Shown here: positions 9,235 through 18,550 of the stretch, piece by piece | Position numbering within the stretch: position 1 is the first letter of the stretch | Layout of the letters: the number at the start of each line of letters is the position of its first letter | NCBI RefSeq assembly: GCF_017352095.1 | Contig: NZ_CP071463.1 | Span: 2,666,001-2,730,000, forward strand | Source of the DNA: Natrinema longum | GTDB taxonomy: Archaea; Halobacteriota; Halobacteria; Halobacteriales; Natrialbaceae | DNA: 64,000 nucleotides | Reading direction: 5' to 3' | Notes under the pieces: model-generated | The model's database searches: none | Told to the model about the DNA's origin: nothing | Seen by the model: the letters and a program-made list of their open reading frames with translations, nothing else | Position numbers and translations under genes: made by a program

Positions 9235-11901
9235 ATGAGTAGCCGACCGGATGCCGCTGACGGGGGGCTGTGGAACGATGCCGATCCCGACGTGGCACTC
9301 CAGCGGTATCGGACGCTCGTCGACACGATCGACGACGGGGTTTATCAGCTGGATGCCGACGGGCGGTTCGTCGCTGTCAACGACGCCGTCGTCGAGGCGA
9401 CCGGCTATCCGCGCGAGGAACTCCTCGACCAGCACGTTTCGATCGTCCTCGCGGACGAGGACGTCACTGCCATCGAACGAGAGATCGGCGTCCAACTCGC
9501 CACCGACGGCGGCGAGATTCCGACCTTCGAGTTCGCCATTCACACCGCCGACGATGGCCGACTCCCGTGTGAACTCCGGATCAATCCCCTCGTCGACGGC
9601 GAGGTGTTCCGGGGAACGATCGGCGTCGTGCGAACCCGCTCCGAACCGGCCCACCGACTGCGAACGCTCGCGTCGGCGGAGGCGATATCCGAATCGATCG
9701 CGAACGGAGTAGACGATCGTGAAATCGGCGTTCTCATCCTCGATCGGACGTTCGAGATCGCGTGGGCCGACGAAACGATCGAGGAGTATTTCGACGTCGA
9801 CAGCCAGGCGATCGTCGGCCGAGACAACCGGACCGTACTCGAGGAGATCCTGACGGAGCGAGTTGCCGACCCCGGCTCGTTCGCCGACACCGTCCTGGCG
9901 GCCTACGACGAGGGGCAGTATCTCGACGGGCTCGAGTGTCGACTCGGTGGAGATGGAGACGGGGCGTTCGACGGCCGACAGCTCGAATATCGGAGCAAAC
10001 CGATCGAGTCGGGCGCGTACGCCGGTGGACGGATCGAGCTCTACGCCGATATTACCGATCGGAAGCGGTCCGAAGGGGCCCTCCAGGAAAGCGAGTCGGC
10101 GTTTCACTCGCTGGTCGACGCCGTCGAGGAGTACGCGATCTTCCGGCTGGACCGGGACGGCCACGTCCGCAGCTGGAACACGGGTGCCGAGCAGATCAAG
10201 GGCTACGACCGCGCGGAGATACTCGGCGAGGAGTTCTCGACGTTCTACACCGAGGCGGACCGAGCGGCGAACGTTCCCGAACGGAACCTCGAGCGGGCGC
10301 TCGAAGCGGGTTCCATCGAGGACGAAGGCTGGCGCGTCAGAAAGGACGGAACGCGGTTCTGGGCGACCGTCACGATCACGTCGGTTCGGGCCGACGACGG
10401 CACTCATCGGGGCTATCTGAAGGTGACGCGCGATATGACCGACCGCAAGGAGCGCCAGCAGGAACTCGAAAGCGAACTCCAGCGCGTCCTCGGCAGGGTC
10501 TCCGACGCGTTCTATGCGGTCGACGACGAGTTTCGATTCACGCACGTCAACGACCGCGCCGAGGACCTCCTCCAGCGCTCGGAGGCGGAGCTCCTCGGGA
10601 AGCGACTCTGGGACGTGTTCCCCGACCTCGTCGACCTCGACGAGGTCTGGGACGCCTTTCACACGGCCCTGGAAACGCAAGCGCAGACCAGCTACGAACT
10701 CTACTACGACACGCTCGATTTCTGGGTCGAGGCGAACCTCTATCCCTCCGAAACGGGCATCTCGGTCTACTTCCGCGACGTCACCGAGCGCAGAGAGCGC
10801 GAACGGGAACTCGAGGAATCCGAGCAGCGCTATCGCACTCTCGCCGAGCACTTCCCGAACGGGATCGTCACCCTGTTCGATCGCGACCTCGAGTACACGC
10901 TGGCGGCGGGCAAGGGGTTCGACAACATTCCCGTCGAACCGGCGGATCTCGAAGGGGAGGCGGTCCACGACGTCTGGCCCGACGAAACCGCGGCGGCGCT
11001 CGAACCCGCGTTCGAGGCCGCACTCGCGGGCGAGGAGCGCTCGGTCGAACTCTCCTATGCCGACCGGGAGTGGGTGCTCCACGCGGTCCCGATCACTGAC
11101 AGCCAGGGGACCGTCTTCGCCGGCGTGACGATGGCCCACGACATCACCGAGCGCAAGGCAAATCAGCGCAAGCTCGAGGAGACCGTCGCACAGCTCGAGG
11201 CGTCCAACAGGCGGTTAGAACAGTTCGCCTACGCCGCCTCACACGACCTCCAGGAACCGTTGCGAATGGTCTCGAGTTACCTCCAGCTCATCGAACGGCG
11301 CTACGTCGACGAACTCGACGAAGAGGGCGAAGCGTTCCTCGAATTCGCCGTCGACGGTGCGGACCGAATGCGAGCGATGATCGAGGGACTGCTCGAGTAT
11401 TCCCGCGTCGAGACACAGGGCGCACCCCTCGAGCCGGTCGAACTCGATCCCCTCCTCGAGAGCGTTCTGGCGGATTTACAGATCCAGATCGCGGAGACGA
11501 ACGCCGAGGTTGCGGTCGAATCGCTCCCCCGTGTCAGGGGCGATGCCGATCAGCTGCGTCAGCTCTTCCAGAACCTGCTCTCGAACGCACTCACGTACAG
11601 CGGCGACGAGCCGCCACGGATCCACATCGACGCCGACCGACGAGGGCGCGAGTGGGAACTCTCCGTTCGGGACGACGGAATCGGGATCGAATCCACCGAG
11701 CAAGACCGCGTGTTCGAAGTCTTCCAGCGCCTCCACAGCCGCGAGGAACACCCCGGCACCGGTCTCGGACTCGCGCTGTGTCAGCGGATCGTCGAACGCC
11801 ACGGCGGCGAGATCCGGATCGACTCGGAGCCTGGCGAGGGGACGACGGTTTCGTTCACGCTGCCCGCAACGGAGACCGACGACGGACCGACGCCGAACTG
11901 A
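9235..11901 (+). CDS. Multi-PAS sensor histidine kinase
   Basis: The product is 888 residues with no membrane segment. About five PAS-like repeats are visible, starting near residues 20, 155, 283, 405 and 530, several introduced by a LVDTIDDGVYQLD or LVDAVEEYAIFRLD type sequence. The dimerisation box has the phosphoacceptor H670 in ASHDLQEPLR, the form typical of phytochrome-type kinases. The ATPase domain has QNLLSNALTY, RDDGIGI and GTGLGLALC. It is cytosolic and probably senses redox, light or a small ligand. No response regulator gene lies beside it, as is common in haloarchaea. A TATA-like AACTTATC lies about 30 nt before the ATG. Confidence 0.92.
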   Translation: MSSRPDAADGGLWNDADPDVALQRYRTLVDTIDDGVYQLDADGRFVAVNDAVVEATGYPREELLDQHVSIVLADEDVTAIEREIGVQLATDGGEIPTFEFAIHTADDGRLPCELRINPLVDGEVFRGTIGVVRTRSEPAHRLRTLASAEAISESIANGVDDREIGVLILDRTFEIAWADETIEEYFDVDSQAIVGRDNRTVLEEILTERVADPGSFADTVLAAYDEGQYLDGLECRLGGDGDGAFDGRQLEYRSKPIESGAYAGGRIELYADITDRKRSEGALQESESAFHSLVDAVEEYAIFRLDRDGHVRSWNTGAEQIKGYDRAEILGEEFSTFYTEADRAANVPERNLERALEAGSIEDEGWRVRKDGTRFWATVTITSVRADDGTHRGYLKVTRDMTDRKERQQELESELQRVLGRVSDAFYAVDDEFRFTHVNDRAEDLLQRSEAELLGKRLWDVFPDLVDLDEVWDAFHTALETQAQTSYELYYDTLDFWVEANLYPSETGISVYFRDVTERRERERELEESEQRYRTLAEHFPNGIVTLFDRDLEYTLAAGKGFDNIPVEPADLEGEAVHDVWPDETAAALEPAFEAALAGEERSVELSYADREWVLHAVPITDSQGTVFAGVTMAHDITERKANQRKLEETVAQLEASNRRLEQFAYAASHDLQEPLRMVSSYLQLIERRYVDELDEEGEAFLEFAVDGADRMRAMIEGLLEYSRVETQGAPLEPVELDPLLESVLADLQIQIAETNAEVAVESLPRVRGDADQLRQLFQNLLSNALTYSGDEPPRIHIDADRRGREWELSVRDDGIGIESTEQDRVFEVFQRLHSREEHPGTGLGLALCQRIVERHGGEIRIDSEPGEGTTVSFTLPATETDDGPTPN

Positions 11902-12013
11902 CGCCGAACACCCGTCGCCGAACTGACGCCACACGCCACCGCGGAGCGAAACTGTGGCCGAGCGACGGTCTCCATCGACGGCGGTCGACTGCTCGAGCGA
12001 GCCCACGGGTCCG

Positions 12014-12796
12014 TTACTCGGCAGTTCCCTCCGTCGCCAGCCCGTCGTCCCCGTGTTCGCGGGTCAGTTCGAGGAACGCGTCCTCCAGACTGCGGGGCCC
12101 GCCGGTTTCGGCGCGGGATTTGAGCCGTTCGGGGTCGCCCTCGGCGACGAGCGTTCCGTCGTGGAGGACCCCGATCTCGTCGGCCAGTTCGTCGACGACG
12201 GGCAGGATGTGCGTCGAGAGAAAGATCGTCATCTCCCGATCGGCGAGTTCGGCGATGGTGTCCCGCATCGTCCGGGCGGCGCGTGGGTCGAGTCCGCTCG
12301 TCGGCTCGTCGAGGAACGCCACGTCGGGTTCGTGCAACACCGCCTGGATGACGCCGACCTTCTGGCGCATCCCTTTCGAATACTCCTCGATGCGTTTGCT
12401 GGCGTCCGCGAGCAGATCGAAGCGCTCGAGCAGCGACTCGATGCGTTCGCTCGCGGCCGTCTCGGGCAGATCGCGGAGCCCGGCGGCGTACTCGAGTTGT
12501 TCCCGGCCGGTGAGTTCCTCGTAGATCGGCGGCTCCTCGGGCAGGTAGCCGATGTGGGTGGTAACCGACTCGCGCTCCGCGATGGGGTGGCCGGCGACGC
12601 GGGCCGATCCGTCGGTCGGTGCGGTCAGCGTCGTCAGCATTTTCATCGTGGTCGTCTTCCCCGCGCCGTTGGGACCGAGGAAGCCATAGACCGTGCCGCG
12701 CTCGACGGTCATCGTCAGACTCGAGACGGCGGTCGTCTCGCCGTACCGTTTCGTCAGTCCCTCCGTTTCGATAGCGGGGCCGTCGGCAAGGCTCAT
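12014..12796 (-). CDS. ABC transporter ATP-binding protein (ABC-2 exporter type)
   Basis: The product is 260 residues. Walker A is GPNGAGKTTT, the Q-loop region is IGYLPEEPPIYEELT, the signature is EEYSKGMRQKVG and Walker B is DVAFLDEPTSGLDP, which matches exporters of the CcmA/NatA group. The start is placed at the MSLADG methionine; the upstream 32 codons lack conserved sequence. It is transcribed away from a large membrane protein (12975-14639) that is its likely permease partner, with about 180 bp between the two genes holding both promoters. The substrate is unknown. Confidence 0.92.
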   Translation of the reverse strand: MSLADGPAIETEGLTKRYGETTAVSSLTMTVERGTVYGFLGPNGAGKTTTMKMLTTLTAPTDGSARVAGHPIAERESVTTHIGYLPEEPPIYEELTGREQLEYAAGLRDLPETAASERIESLLERFDLLADASKRIEEYSKGMRQKVGVIQAVLHEPDVAFLDEPTSGLDPRAARTMRDTIAELADREMTIFLSTHILPVVDELADEIGVLHDGTLVAEGDPERLKSRAETGGPRSLEDAFLELTREHGDDGLATEGTAE

Positions 12797-12924
12797 ACAG
12801 TTCCGTTCGTGGCAAGCGACGTAAACCTCGGCCATCCCCGTCGTCGCTGCGGGCGTGGGCTCATCCGACCGATCGGATGCGGACAATGCCAATTATTTAC
12901 TATCGTCGTGACACGATTGTACCC

Positions 12925-12975
12925 ATGAACCCCGTCCGCTCTCGCTCTCCACAGTCGACCCGAGGTGCTCGCTGA
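12925..12975 (+). CDS. Short upstream ORF coupled to the membrane permease gene
   Basis: A 16-codon ORF starts with ATG at 12925 and ends with a TGA that shares TGATG with the start codon of the next gene. AATTATTTAC at 12891-12900 is a good TATA box about 28 nt upstream, so the transcript probably begins at or very near this ATG. The short frame may deliver ribosomes to the main start by reinitiation. Whether the peptide has a function is unknown. Confidence 0.4.
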   Translation: MNPVRSRSPQSTRGAR

Positions 12976-14639
12976 TGGGACGCGGTCGTCCGTCACTCGC
13001 CGTCACCGGAACGGAGTTCCGGCGAACGGTTCGCGCAGTCAGCGGGAACCGGACGAAGCTCCTCCTGATGACGGCGGTCGCGATGGTCGCACTCGGTCCG
13101 ATTACGGCCGTCGGGCTGGTCTTTCTGCCGACGCTTGGCGAGGAGGCCGCCGCCGGAACGCTGTCCTCGAGCGAGGCTGCGATGGCGACGGATCTCGTGA
13201 CTGGTGGCGTCGCGGTCCTGTGGGTCGCGCTGGTCGGGATGACGGTTATGCGGACGATCACGACGGTCGCCGATCTCGACGAGCCGGCCTTCCTCCTCCT
13301 GTCGACGTCCGTTCGGAACACCGTCGTCGGCGTCGTCGGCGCGGAAATCGCACTCGTTGCGGTCTGGACGCTCCCCCCTGTGGTACTGCTCGCGGCCGCG
13401 TTCGCGTCCGGTGTGGGAACGGTGCTTCCGGTCGTCACCGCGCCGCTGGTGCTCGGTTTCGTCCTGTTCACCGCCGTTCCCGTCGGGTTCGCTGCCGGTA
13501 TCTGGATCCGGCACGCGATAACCGTCTACGAGCCGATCGCGCGGTACCGAACGCTGCTGTTCGCCGGGTTCTGGCTCGTCTACTTCGGCGTGATCGCGAC
13601 GGGTGAGCTCGACGCAGTCACGAGTACGCTGTTCGCTCGGTTGCAAACCAGCCCGGTCGGATGGCCCGGCCACCTGTTGTTGCTCGGGATCCCCGGCATC
13701 GAACCATCGGTGACCGGGATCGGCGGGACGGTCGTCGGGTCGGCACTCGGTATCGCGCTCGCGCTCGCCGTCGCTACCGCCGGTGGGCGAACCCACTGGT
13801 TCGCGGATCCGGCCCGTCCCGACGACGAGGTCGACGCGGAGGCGTCGTCGGACCGCCTCGAGGGGCTCCTCTCGGGACCGATCTCGCGACCGGTTCGGAC
13901 GGTGACGGTAACCGCCATCCGCCGAACGAAACGATCGCCGATCCGGCTGGCCTACGCCGGCTATCCACTCCTGGGCATCCTCGGGTTCGTCCAGCAAATC
14001 ATCGAGGCGGGGACGATTCCGCCGTACATGGCCCTCCTGTTTTCACTCTACGTCGTCTGGGCAGCCGGCGTGTTGTTCACGCTCAACCCCCTCGGCGACC
14101 TCGGCCCCGGCCTCCCCGCCGTCCTGACCTCGACGCTCACTGGTCGGCAAGCGATTCGTGGACGAATCGTCGCCAGCGCACTCGTCAGCGTCCCCCTCGC
14201 ACTCCTCGTCTCGCTCGCCGTCGGGCTCGTCAGTCCGCTCTCGCTCGAGCGAACGGCCGCGTTAGTCACCGGAACCGTCGTCGGCGCGGTCGTCACGCCG
14301 GCGCTGGCGACCGGGATCGGCTCGGCGTTTCCCCGCTTTGGCAGCGTCACCGTGACCAACAACCGCGAGGCGGTGATGCCGAGCAAGACGGCGTTTTTCG
14401 TCTACACGCTCGCGATCGCACTCCCCACGGTCGCCGCCGTCGTGATATACCTCGAGGCCCCGGAACTGATCGCCAACGCGCTCACGACGGTCGCAGCGTG
14501 GACGCCGGCACCCGCGCTATCGATCTCCGCCCGTTCGATCTCGATCGGTGCCTGGATCGTCCTGATCGGCGGGCTGGTCGCCCCTCTGGTCTCCTATCGC
14601 TACGCGATCGAACGGTTCGACTGGTACGTCCTCGAGTGA
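12975..14639 (+). CDS. Large multi-spanning membrane protein, probable ABC-2 type permease
   Basis: The product is 554 residues with about a dozen hydrophobic segments, beginning with one at residues 27-47 and continuing in two blocks separated by a hydrophilic stretch near residues 275-320. No catalytic motif is seen. It lies head to head with an ABC-2 type ATPase, and such split divergent pairs are known for haloarchaeal exporters, so a permease role is likely though unproved. Start at 12975 overlaps the stop of a 16-codon ORF (TGATG), suggesting translational coupling. Confidence 0.7.
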   Translation: MGRGRPSLAVTGTEFRRTVRAVSGNRTKLLLMTAVAMVALGPITAVGLVFLPTLGEEAAAGTLSSSEAAMATDLVTGGVAVLWVALVGMTVMRTITTVADLDEPAFLLLSTSVRNTVVGVVGAEIALVAVWTLPPVVLLAAAFASGVGTVLPVVTAPLVLGFVLFTAVPVGFAAGIWIRHAITVYEPIARYRTLLFAGFWLVYFGVIATGELDAVTSTLFARLQTSPVGWPGHLLLLGIPGIEPSVTGIGGTVVGSALGIALALAVATAGGRTHWFADPARPDDEVDAEASSDRLEGLLSGPISRPVRTVTVTAIRRTKRSPIRLAYAGYPLLGILGFVQQIIEAGTIPPYMALLFSLYVVWAAGVLFTLNPLGDLGPGLPAVLTSTLTGRQAIRGRIVASALVSVPLALLVSLAVGLVSPLSLERTAALVTGTVVGAVVTPALATGIGSAFPRFGSVTVTNNREAVMPSKTAFFVYTLAIALPTVAAVVIYLEAPELIANALTTVAAWTPAPALSISARSISIGAWIVLIGGLVAPLVSYRYAIERFDWYVLE

Positions 14640-14729
14640 GACGATCTCCAACCGGGGCACCCACCGAGCGAACGAACGGCCACGAAATTCCTAGCGTGCT
14701 ATACCGTCGGTTGCAGCCGCCTCAGGCGC

Positions 14730-15137
14730 TCACTCGTCACCTTCGACGCCCGTCACGTCGAAGCCGAGCTCTCGAATGCCCTCGAGGATCCCCTCGTGAT
14801 CGGCGCTCGCCTCGTAGTAGATGACGATGTCGAAACTCCCCTCGCGCAACAGTTGCTGACACTCCCAGACGAAGTCCTCGTCCTCGAGGGTCAGCCCCTG
14901 GTGCTGGTTCGAGGAGAAGTCGGGGTCGTCGTTGCCCGAGTAGACGTAACAGTCCCCCGGATCGTACCCCGAGTGTACGGCGATTATGTCGCCGACGTCG
15001 ATCGTCGCTTGCATCATCTTGACGTCTTCCTGGCCGTCGTAGTCGGTGTGGACGACCGCCCCGTTGAGGGCGATGTCGCCGGGCTCGAGCAGTGCCTTCG
15101 TCCGCTGGTAGAGGTCGTCGTCGATCGTGTCTGGCAT
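14730..15137 (-). CDS. DUF5778-like haloarchaeal protein
   Basis: A 135-residue acidic soluble protein with no signal or membrane segment. It has a compact alpha/beta look, with GDIALNGAVVHTDYDGQ near residue 20 and a C-terminal FDIVIYYEAS strand followed by a helix. It matches my recollection of the small haloarchaeal family DUF5778, whose function is unknown. It is convergent with the permease gene and divergent from the cis-prenyltransferase at 15275. Confidence 0.65.
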   Translation of the reverse strand: MPDTIDDDLYQRTKALLEPGDIALNGAVVHTDYDGQEDVKMMQATIDVGDIIAVHSGYDPGDCYVYSGNDDPDFSSNQHQGLTLEDEDFVWECQQLLREGSFDIVIYYEASADHEGILEGIRELGFDVTGVEGDE

Positions 15138-15274
15138 TACGGTCGCGTTCGCAGTCGGGACTGATAGCCGTCACGATTCCCCCGTCTGCCGGTCCCGACG
15201 TAAGACGGGACCGGTTCTCACTGTGGACGGGTCACACGCAAGACACATAGTGATCAATGACCTTTTGACGAGCA

Positions 15275-16222
15275 ATGAAGCGGTGGTTCCGTCAGCGCGT
15301 CGACTCGGCCTACGAGCGGTTGCTCTCTCGGGAAATTTCCGGCGCGCCGACCCACGTCGCGGTGATTCAGGACGGAAACCGACGGTACGCCCGCAGTCAG
15401 GGCGACGACGCCCACGAGGGTCACCGTGCGGGTGCCGAAACGACCGAACGAGTCCTCGAGTGGTGCCAGGACATCGGCGTCGAGGAACTGACGCTGTATA
15501 CGTTCTCGACGGAGAACTTCGACCGCCCCGACGGGCAAAACGAGGCGCTGTTCGACTTACTCTGTGAGAAACTCCACGACTTCGCGGACGCCGACCGCGT
15601 CCACGACAACGAGGTCTGTATTCGCGCGATCGGCGAGACGGATCTGCTCCCGGGTCGCGTCCAAGACGCCGTCGCGTACGCCGAGCGCCGCACGCGCCAC
15701 TACGACCAGTTCGTGCTCAACATCGCGCTCGCCTACGGCGGTCGCTCGCGACTGCTCGAGGCCACCCGCGGGGTCGCCGCGGACGTCGAGGCGGGCGACT
15801 TAGAGCCCGAGGACATCGACATCGAGGACATCGAACGCCGGCTGTACGACCGGCCGCTCCGCGATGTCGACCTGATTATCCGGCCCGCCGGCGAAGAGCG
15901 GACCTCGAATTTCCTGCCGTGGCACGCAAACGGCAACGAGGCCGCCGTCTTCTTCTGTACGCCCTACTGGCCGGAGTTCTCGAAAGCCGACTTCCTGCGG
16001 GGCATCCGGACCTACGAACACCGACAGGAGTCGTGGCGACGGACCCGCGCTCGACGCGCGCTGGCCCTGCTCGGTGCCCTCAGCGAGCCCGAACTCGCCG
16101 AAGCCCGCTCGATCGTCGACCGGTTTCGCGACTCGCTGCCCTCCGCCGAACGACCCGAGTCGGGTGACCTCGAGGCGGGAGAGTTCGAGACCGGCGACTC
16201 GAGTCGCCGGATCGCCGACTAA
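15275..16222 (+). CDS. uppS: cis-prenyltransferase, UppS family (catalytic type)
   Basis: A 315-residue undecaprenyl-diphosphate-synthase-family enzyme. The catalytic motif IQDGNRRYAR begins near residue 32 with the essential aspartate, followed by TFSTENFDRP, LIIRPAGEERTSNFLPW and YWPEFSKADFLRGI, all diagnostic. It elongates a prenyl diphosphate in cis to make the lipid carrier for cell-surface glycosylation, at the membrane. A tail of 60 residues after the core is extra and acidic. It faces a second, motif-poor member of the same family (16394-17026) across a 171-bp gap, and a DUF92 gene follows. The two may form a heteromer. Confidence 0.93.
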   Translation: MKRWFRQRVDSAYERLLSREISGAPTHVAVIQDGNRRYARSQGDDAHEGHRAGAETTERVLEWCQDIGVEELTLYTFSTENFDRPDGQNEALFDLLCEKLHDFADADRVHDNEVCIRAIGETDLLPGRVQDAVAYAERRTRHYDQFVLNIALAYGGRSRLLEATRGVAADVEAGDLEPEDIDIEDIERRLYDRPLRDVDLIIRPAGEERTSNFLPWHANGNEAAVFFCTPYWPEFSKADFLRGIRTYEHRQESWRRTRARRALALLGALSEPELAEARSIVDRFRDSLPSAERPESGDLEAGEFETGDSSRRIAD

Positions 16223-16340
16223 TTCCAGTCGAGACGCGACCGGCCCGTGGGCCGAGACGCGACCGCGACGACACAGCGTCCGCTCGAAACGCCTCGACGG
16301 CGATCGATCCGACCGGGATACGCTCCGACAGTGGGGCGGT

Positions 16341-16393
16341 CGAATCGGATCCCACCACCGGATTCGACACCCCAGTGCAGGCGTGGATCGCCA
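16341..16393 (-). repeat. 3'-UTR repeat element, copy A
   Basis: Directly after the TAG stop of the second cis-prenyltransferase gene. Read on the minus strand it begins TGGCGATCCACGCCTGCACT and contains an inverted repeat with arms CGAATC and GATTCG. A near-identical element follows the stop codon of the stress-protein gene at 19851, in the same orientation relative to its gene. The two copies agree at 39 of 43 compared positions with a 27-nt identical core. Confidence 0.75.
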
Positions 16394-17026
16394 CTACCGC
16401 CCGAACCGCCGCGATCGGTTGCAGTACTCCCGGACCGCCCGCAGGAAGTCCCGCTTGCGGAAATTCCGCCAGTTGACGTCCGTGAAGTACAGCTCCGAGT
16501 AGACCGACTGCCAGATCATGAAATCCGAGAGCCGCTCCGCACCGGTCTTGATCACCAGGTCCGGCTCCGACGGGAACACGAGATGGTCCTCGACCTGTTC
16601 GTCGTCGATCTCGTCGGGCTCGAGGTCGCCCGCGTCGACGCGCTCGGCGAGCGTCCGGACCGCACTGGTGAACTCGTGTTTCCCGCCGAGACCGATCCCG
16701 ATCCGGATCGGCGCGTCGGCCCGTGCGTCGTCTTCCGGCCCGCGGACGGCGACCGGCTGCGGCGCGTCGATCGTCTCGAGTTCGCGCTGTAAGGCCGGCA
16801 CCGCCGCCGCGTCGAGGACGCTCACGTAGACCGTTATCTGCGTGGCGTACTCGGTCGCCCACTCGAAGAACTCCGTGAGCGTTTCGTACGCGCCCCGCTC
16901 CAGCAGGTCGCGTTCGGTGATCACGAGCGCGATGTGATCCGGCGGCACCCCTTCGTGGCGGCGGATCCGGAGGGCGAGATAGCGTTCGTACAGTCCCACG
17001 CTCGAGCGTTTCCCGGCCGGTGACAT
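16394..17026 (-). CDS. Divergent cis-prenyltransferase homologue without catalytic motif (NgBR/Nus1-like)
   Basis: The 210-residue product aligns with the neighbouring UppS over its whole length: DLVIKTGAERLSDFMIWQ and YFTDVNWRNFRKRDFLRAV match the later UppS motifs. At the position of the catalytic DGNRR motif it reads LVITERD, so the aspartate-glycine-asparagine set is lost. The protein ends in RRFGR, an RxG tail like that of the non-catalytic NgBR/Nus1 subunits, which complete the active site of their partner. Such heteromers are known in eukaryotes and reported in methanogenic archaea. It is convergent with uppS. Confidence 0.8.
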   Translation of the reverse strand: MSPAGKRSSVGLYERYLALRIRRHEGVPPDHIALVITERDLLERGAYETLTEFFEWATEYATQITVYVSVLDAAAVPALQRELETIDAPQPVAVRGPEDDARADAPIRIGIGLGGKHEFTSAVRTLAERVDAGDLEPDEIDDEQVEDHLVFPSEPDLVIKTGAERLSDFMIWQSVYSELYFTDVNWRNFRKRDFLRAVREYCNRSRRFGR

Positions 17027-17184
17027 ACCGGTTACGGGTCGCGTTCACCGAGGTCCCGAACGGATTCCTCAGCACGGTCTGTAGAAGACGACGGATACCG
17101 TTTCAGCCCACTGAAACCAACGAAAACCGGCTCACGCCGGGTTCACGAACCTTCAAGTGAACGCCACAGAAAGGGATCGATATC

Positions 17185-18510
17185 GTGACAGCACCCGTTC
17201 GGCGAGCCGGCGTGTTCGCGGCCCTCTGTACGCTCTCGCTTGCCGTTCCGCTCTTCGGTCCACGGGTGGGAGCCGCCGTCGCCGGGGTCGTCCTGCTCGG
17301 GGCTTACGTGATCACCGGCGGCCCGCTGTTCGAGCTACTCGCCTATCCGGGCGATTACGAGGATTTCCGTCTCTACGGCCTCATCACCTTCGTCCTCTCG
17401 GGCGTCGCACTCGGCCTCATGGCGACCGCGGCGTCGATGTCCGTCGCCGTCTTCGTCGGGACGATACTGCTCGTCGGGTACGGGAACCTCGGCGAGCAAC
17501 TCGTCAGACTGCGGACGGAGAACGCGGTCGTTCGCGTGGCCAGCTTCTGTCTCGCGGCGATCGCGGCCGCCGTCGCCGGACAGGCGATCACGCACTCGCT
17601 TGCCGGCGACGCCGTCACATCGCTCCTCCCGGTGTTCCTCTTTCTGGCGGCCAGTGGCGCGCTTCTCGCCGCACTCCTCCGCGACGTCCTGTTGCGTTCC
17701 GACGATCCGATCGTCGTCCTCTCCGTCGGGCTCTTGCTCTGGCTCCTCGCGGAACTCGAGGCGACGATCGGCACCGGCGAGGTCGTCATCGCGATCGCGG
17801 TGACGGTCGCCTTCGGCTATGCGTCGTACGCCCTCGAGACGGCCTCTATCGCGGGGATGCTCACTGGGATGTTGTTGGGGCTGTTGACGATCGTCCTCGG
17901 TGGTTACGAGTGGTTCGTGGTCCTCATCTCCTTTTTCGCGATCGGTGGCCTCTCGACGAAGTTTCGCTACGACCGAAAGCAGGCGCTGGGCGTCGCCGAG
18001 GACAACAACGGCGCACGCGGCAGCGGCAACGTCCTCGGGAACGCGGCCGTCGCGCTCGCCGCAGTGCTCGGTTACGCCGCCAGCGATGCCGGACTCCTCC
18101 TCGGCGAGCCCGAACTGTTCCTCTTCGTCTTCGCCGGCTCGATCGCGACCGCGATGAGCGACACGCTCTCCAGCGAGATCGGCAGCGTCTTCGACCGGCC
18201 GCGGCTGATCACGACCCTCGAGCAGGTCGAACCCGGAACCGACGGTGGCGTCACGTGGCAGGGCGAACTCGCCGGTCTCGTGGGTGCCACTATCGTCGCC
18301 GGCCTCGCGTACGGGCTGTTCCCCGAAGTCGACGCCGTCGGGGCCGCGATCGTCGTCGCCGCCGGCGTCGTCGGGATGACCGTCGATAGCCTCCTGGGCG
18401 CGACGCTCGAGGGCACCCTGTTGGGCAATCAGGGCGTGAACTTCCTCGCGACGCTGTCCGGTGCGCTCGTCTGTGCGCTGCTGGTGCTGTCGTTTGCCCT
18501 CCTCGGATAG
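17185..18510 (+). CDS. DUF92 family integral membrane protein
   Basis: A 441-residue protein with about ten membrane segments. KFRYDRKQALGVAEDNNGARGSGN near residue 265 and SDTLSSEIGSVF near residue 325 are the conserved loops of DUF92 (the family that includes the plant VTE6 phytyl-phosphate kinase). The start is GTG at 17185. It follows the cis-prenyltransferase pair, which suggests that it acts on isoprenoid phosphates such as a geranylgeranyl or polyprenyl phosphate (inference). Catalytic activity of the archaeal members is not established to my knowledge. Confidence 0.82.
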   Translation: MTAPVRRAGVFAALCTLSLAVPLFGPRVGAAVAGVVLLGAYVITGGPLFELLAYPGDYEDFRLYGLITFVLSGVALGLMATAASMSVAVFVGTILLVGYGNLGEQLVRLRTENAVVRVASFCLAAIAAAVAGQAITHSLAGDAVTSLLPVFLFLAASGALLAALLRDVLLRSDDPIVVLSVGLLLWLLAELEATIGTGEVVIAIAVTVAFGYASYALETASIAGMLTGMLLGLLTIVLGGYEWFVVLISFFAIGGLSTKFRYDRKQALGVAEDNNGARGSGNVLGNAAVALAAVLGYAASDAGLLLGEPELFLFVFAGSIATAMSDTLSSEIGSVFDRPRLITTLEQVEPGTDGGVTWQGELAGLVGATIVAGLAYGLFPEVDAVGAAIVVAAGVVGMTVDSLLGATLEGTLLGNQGVNFLATLSGALVCALLVLSFALLG

Positions 18511-18550
18511 GGTGCCGACGGGGAGCGGAGAGTGGCCGCCGCGCGAGCGC

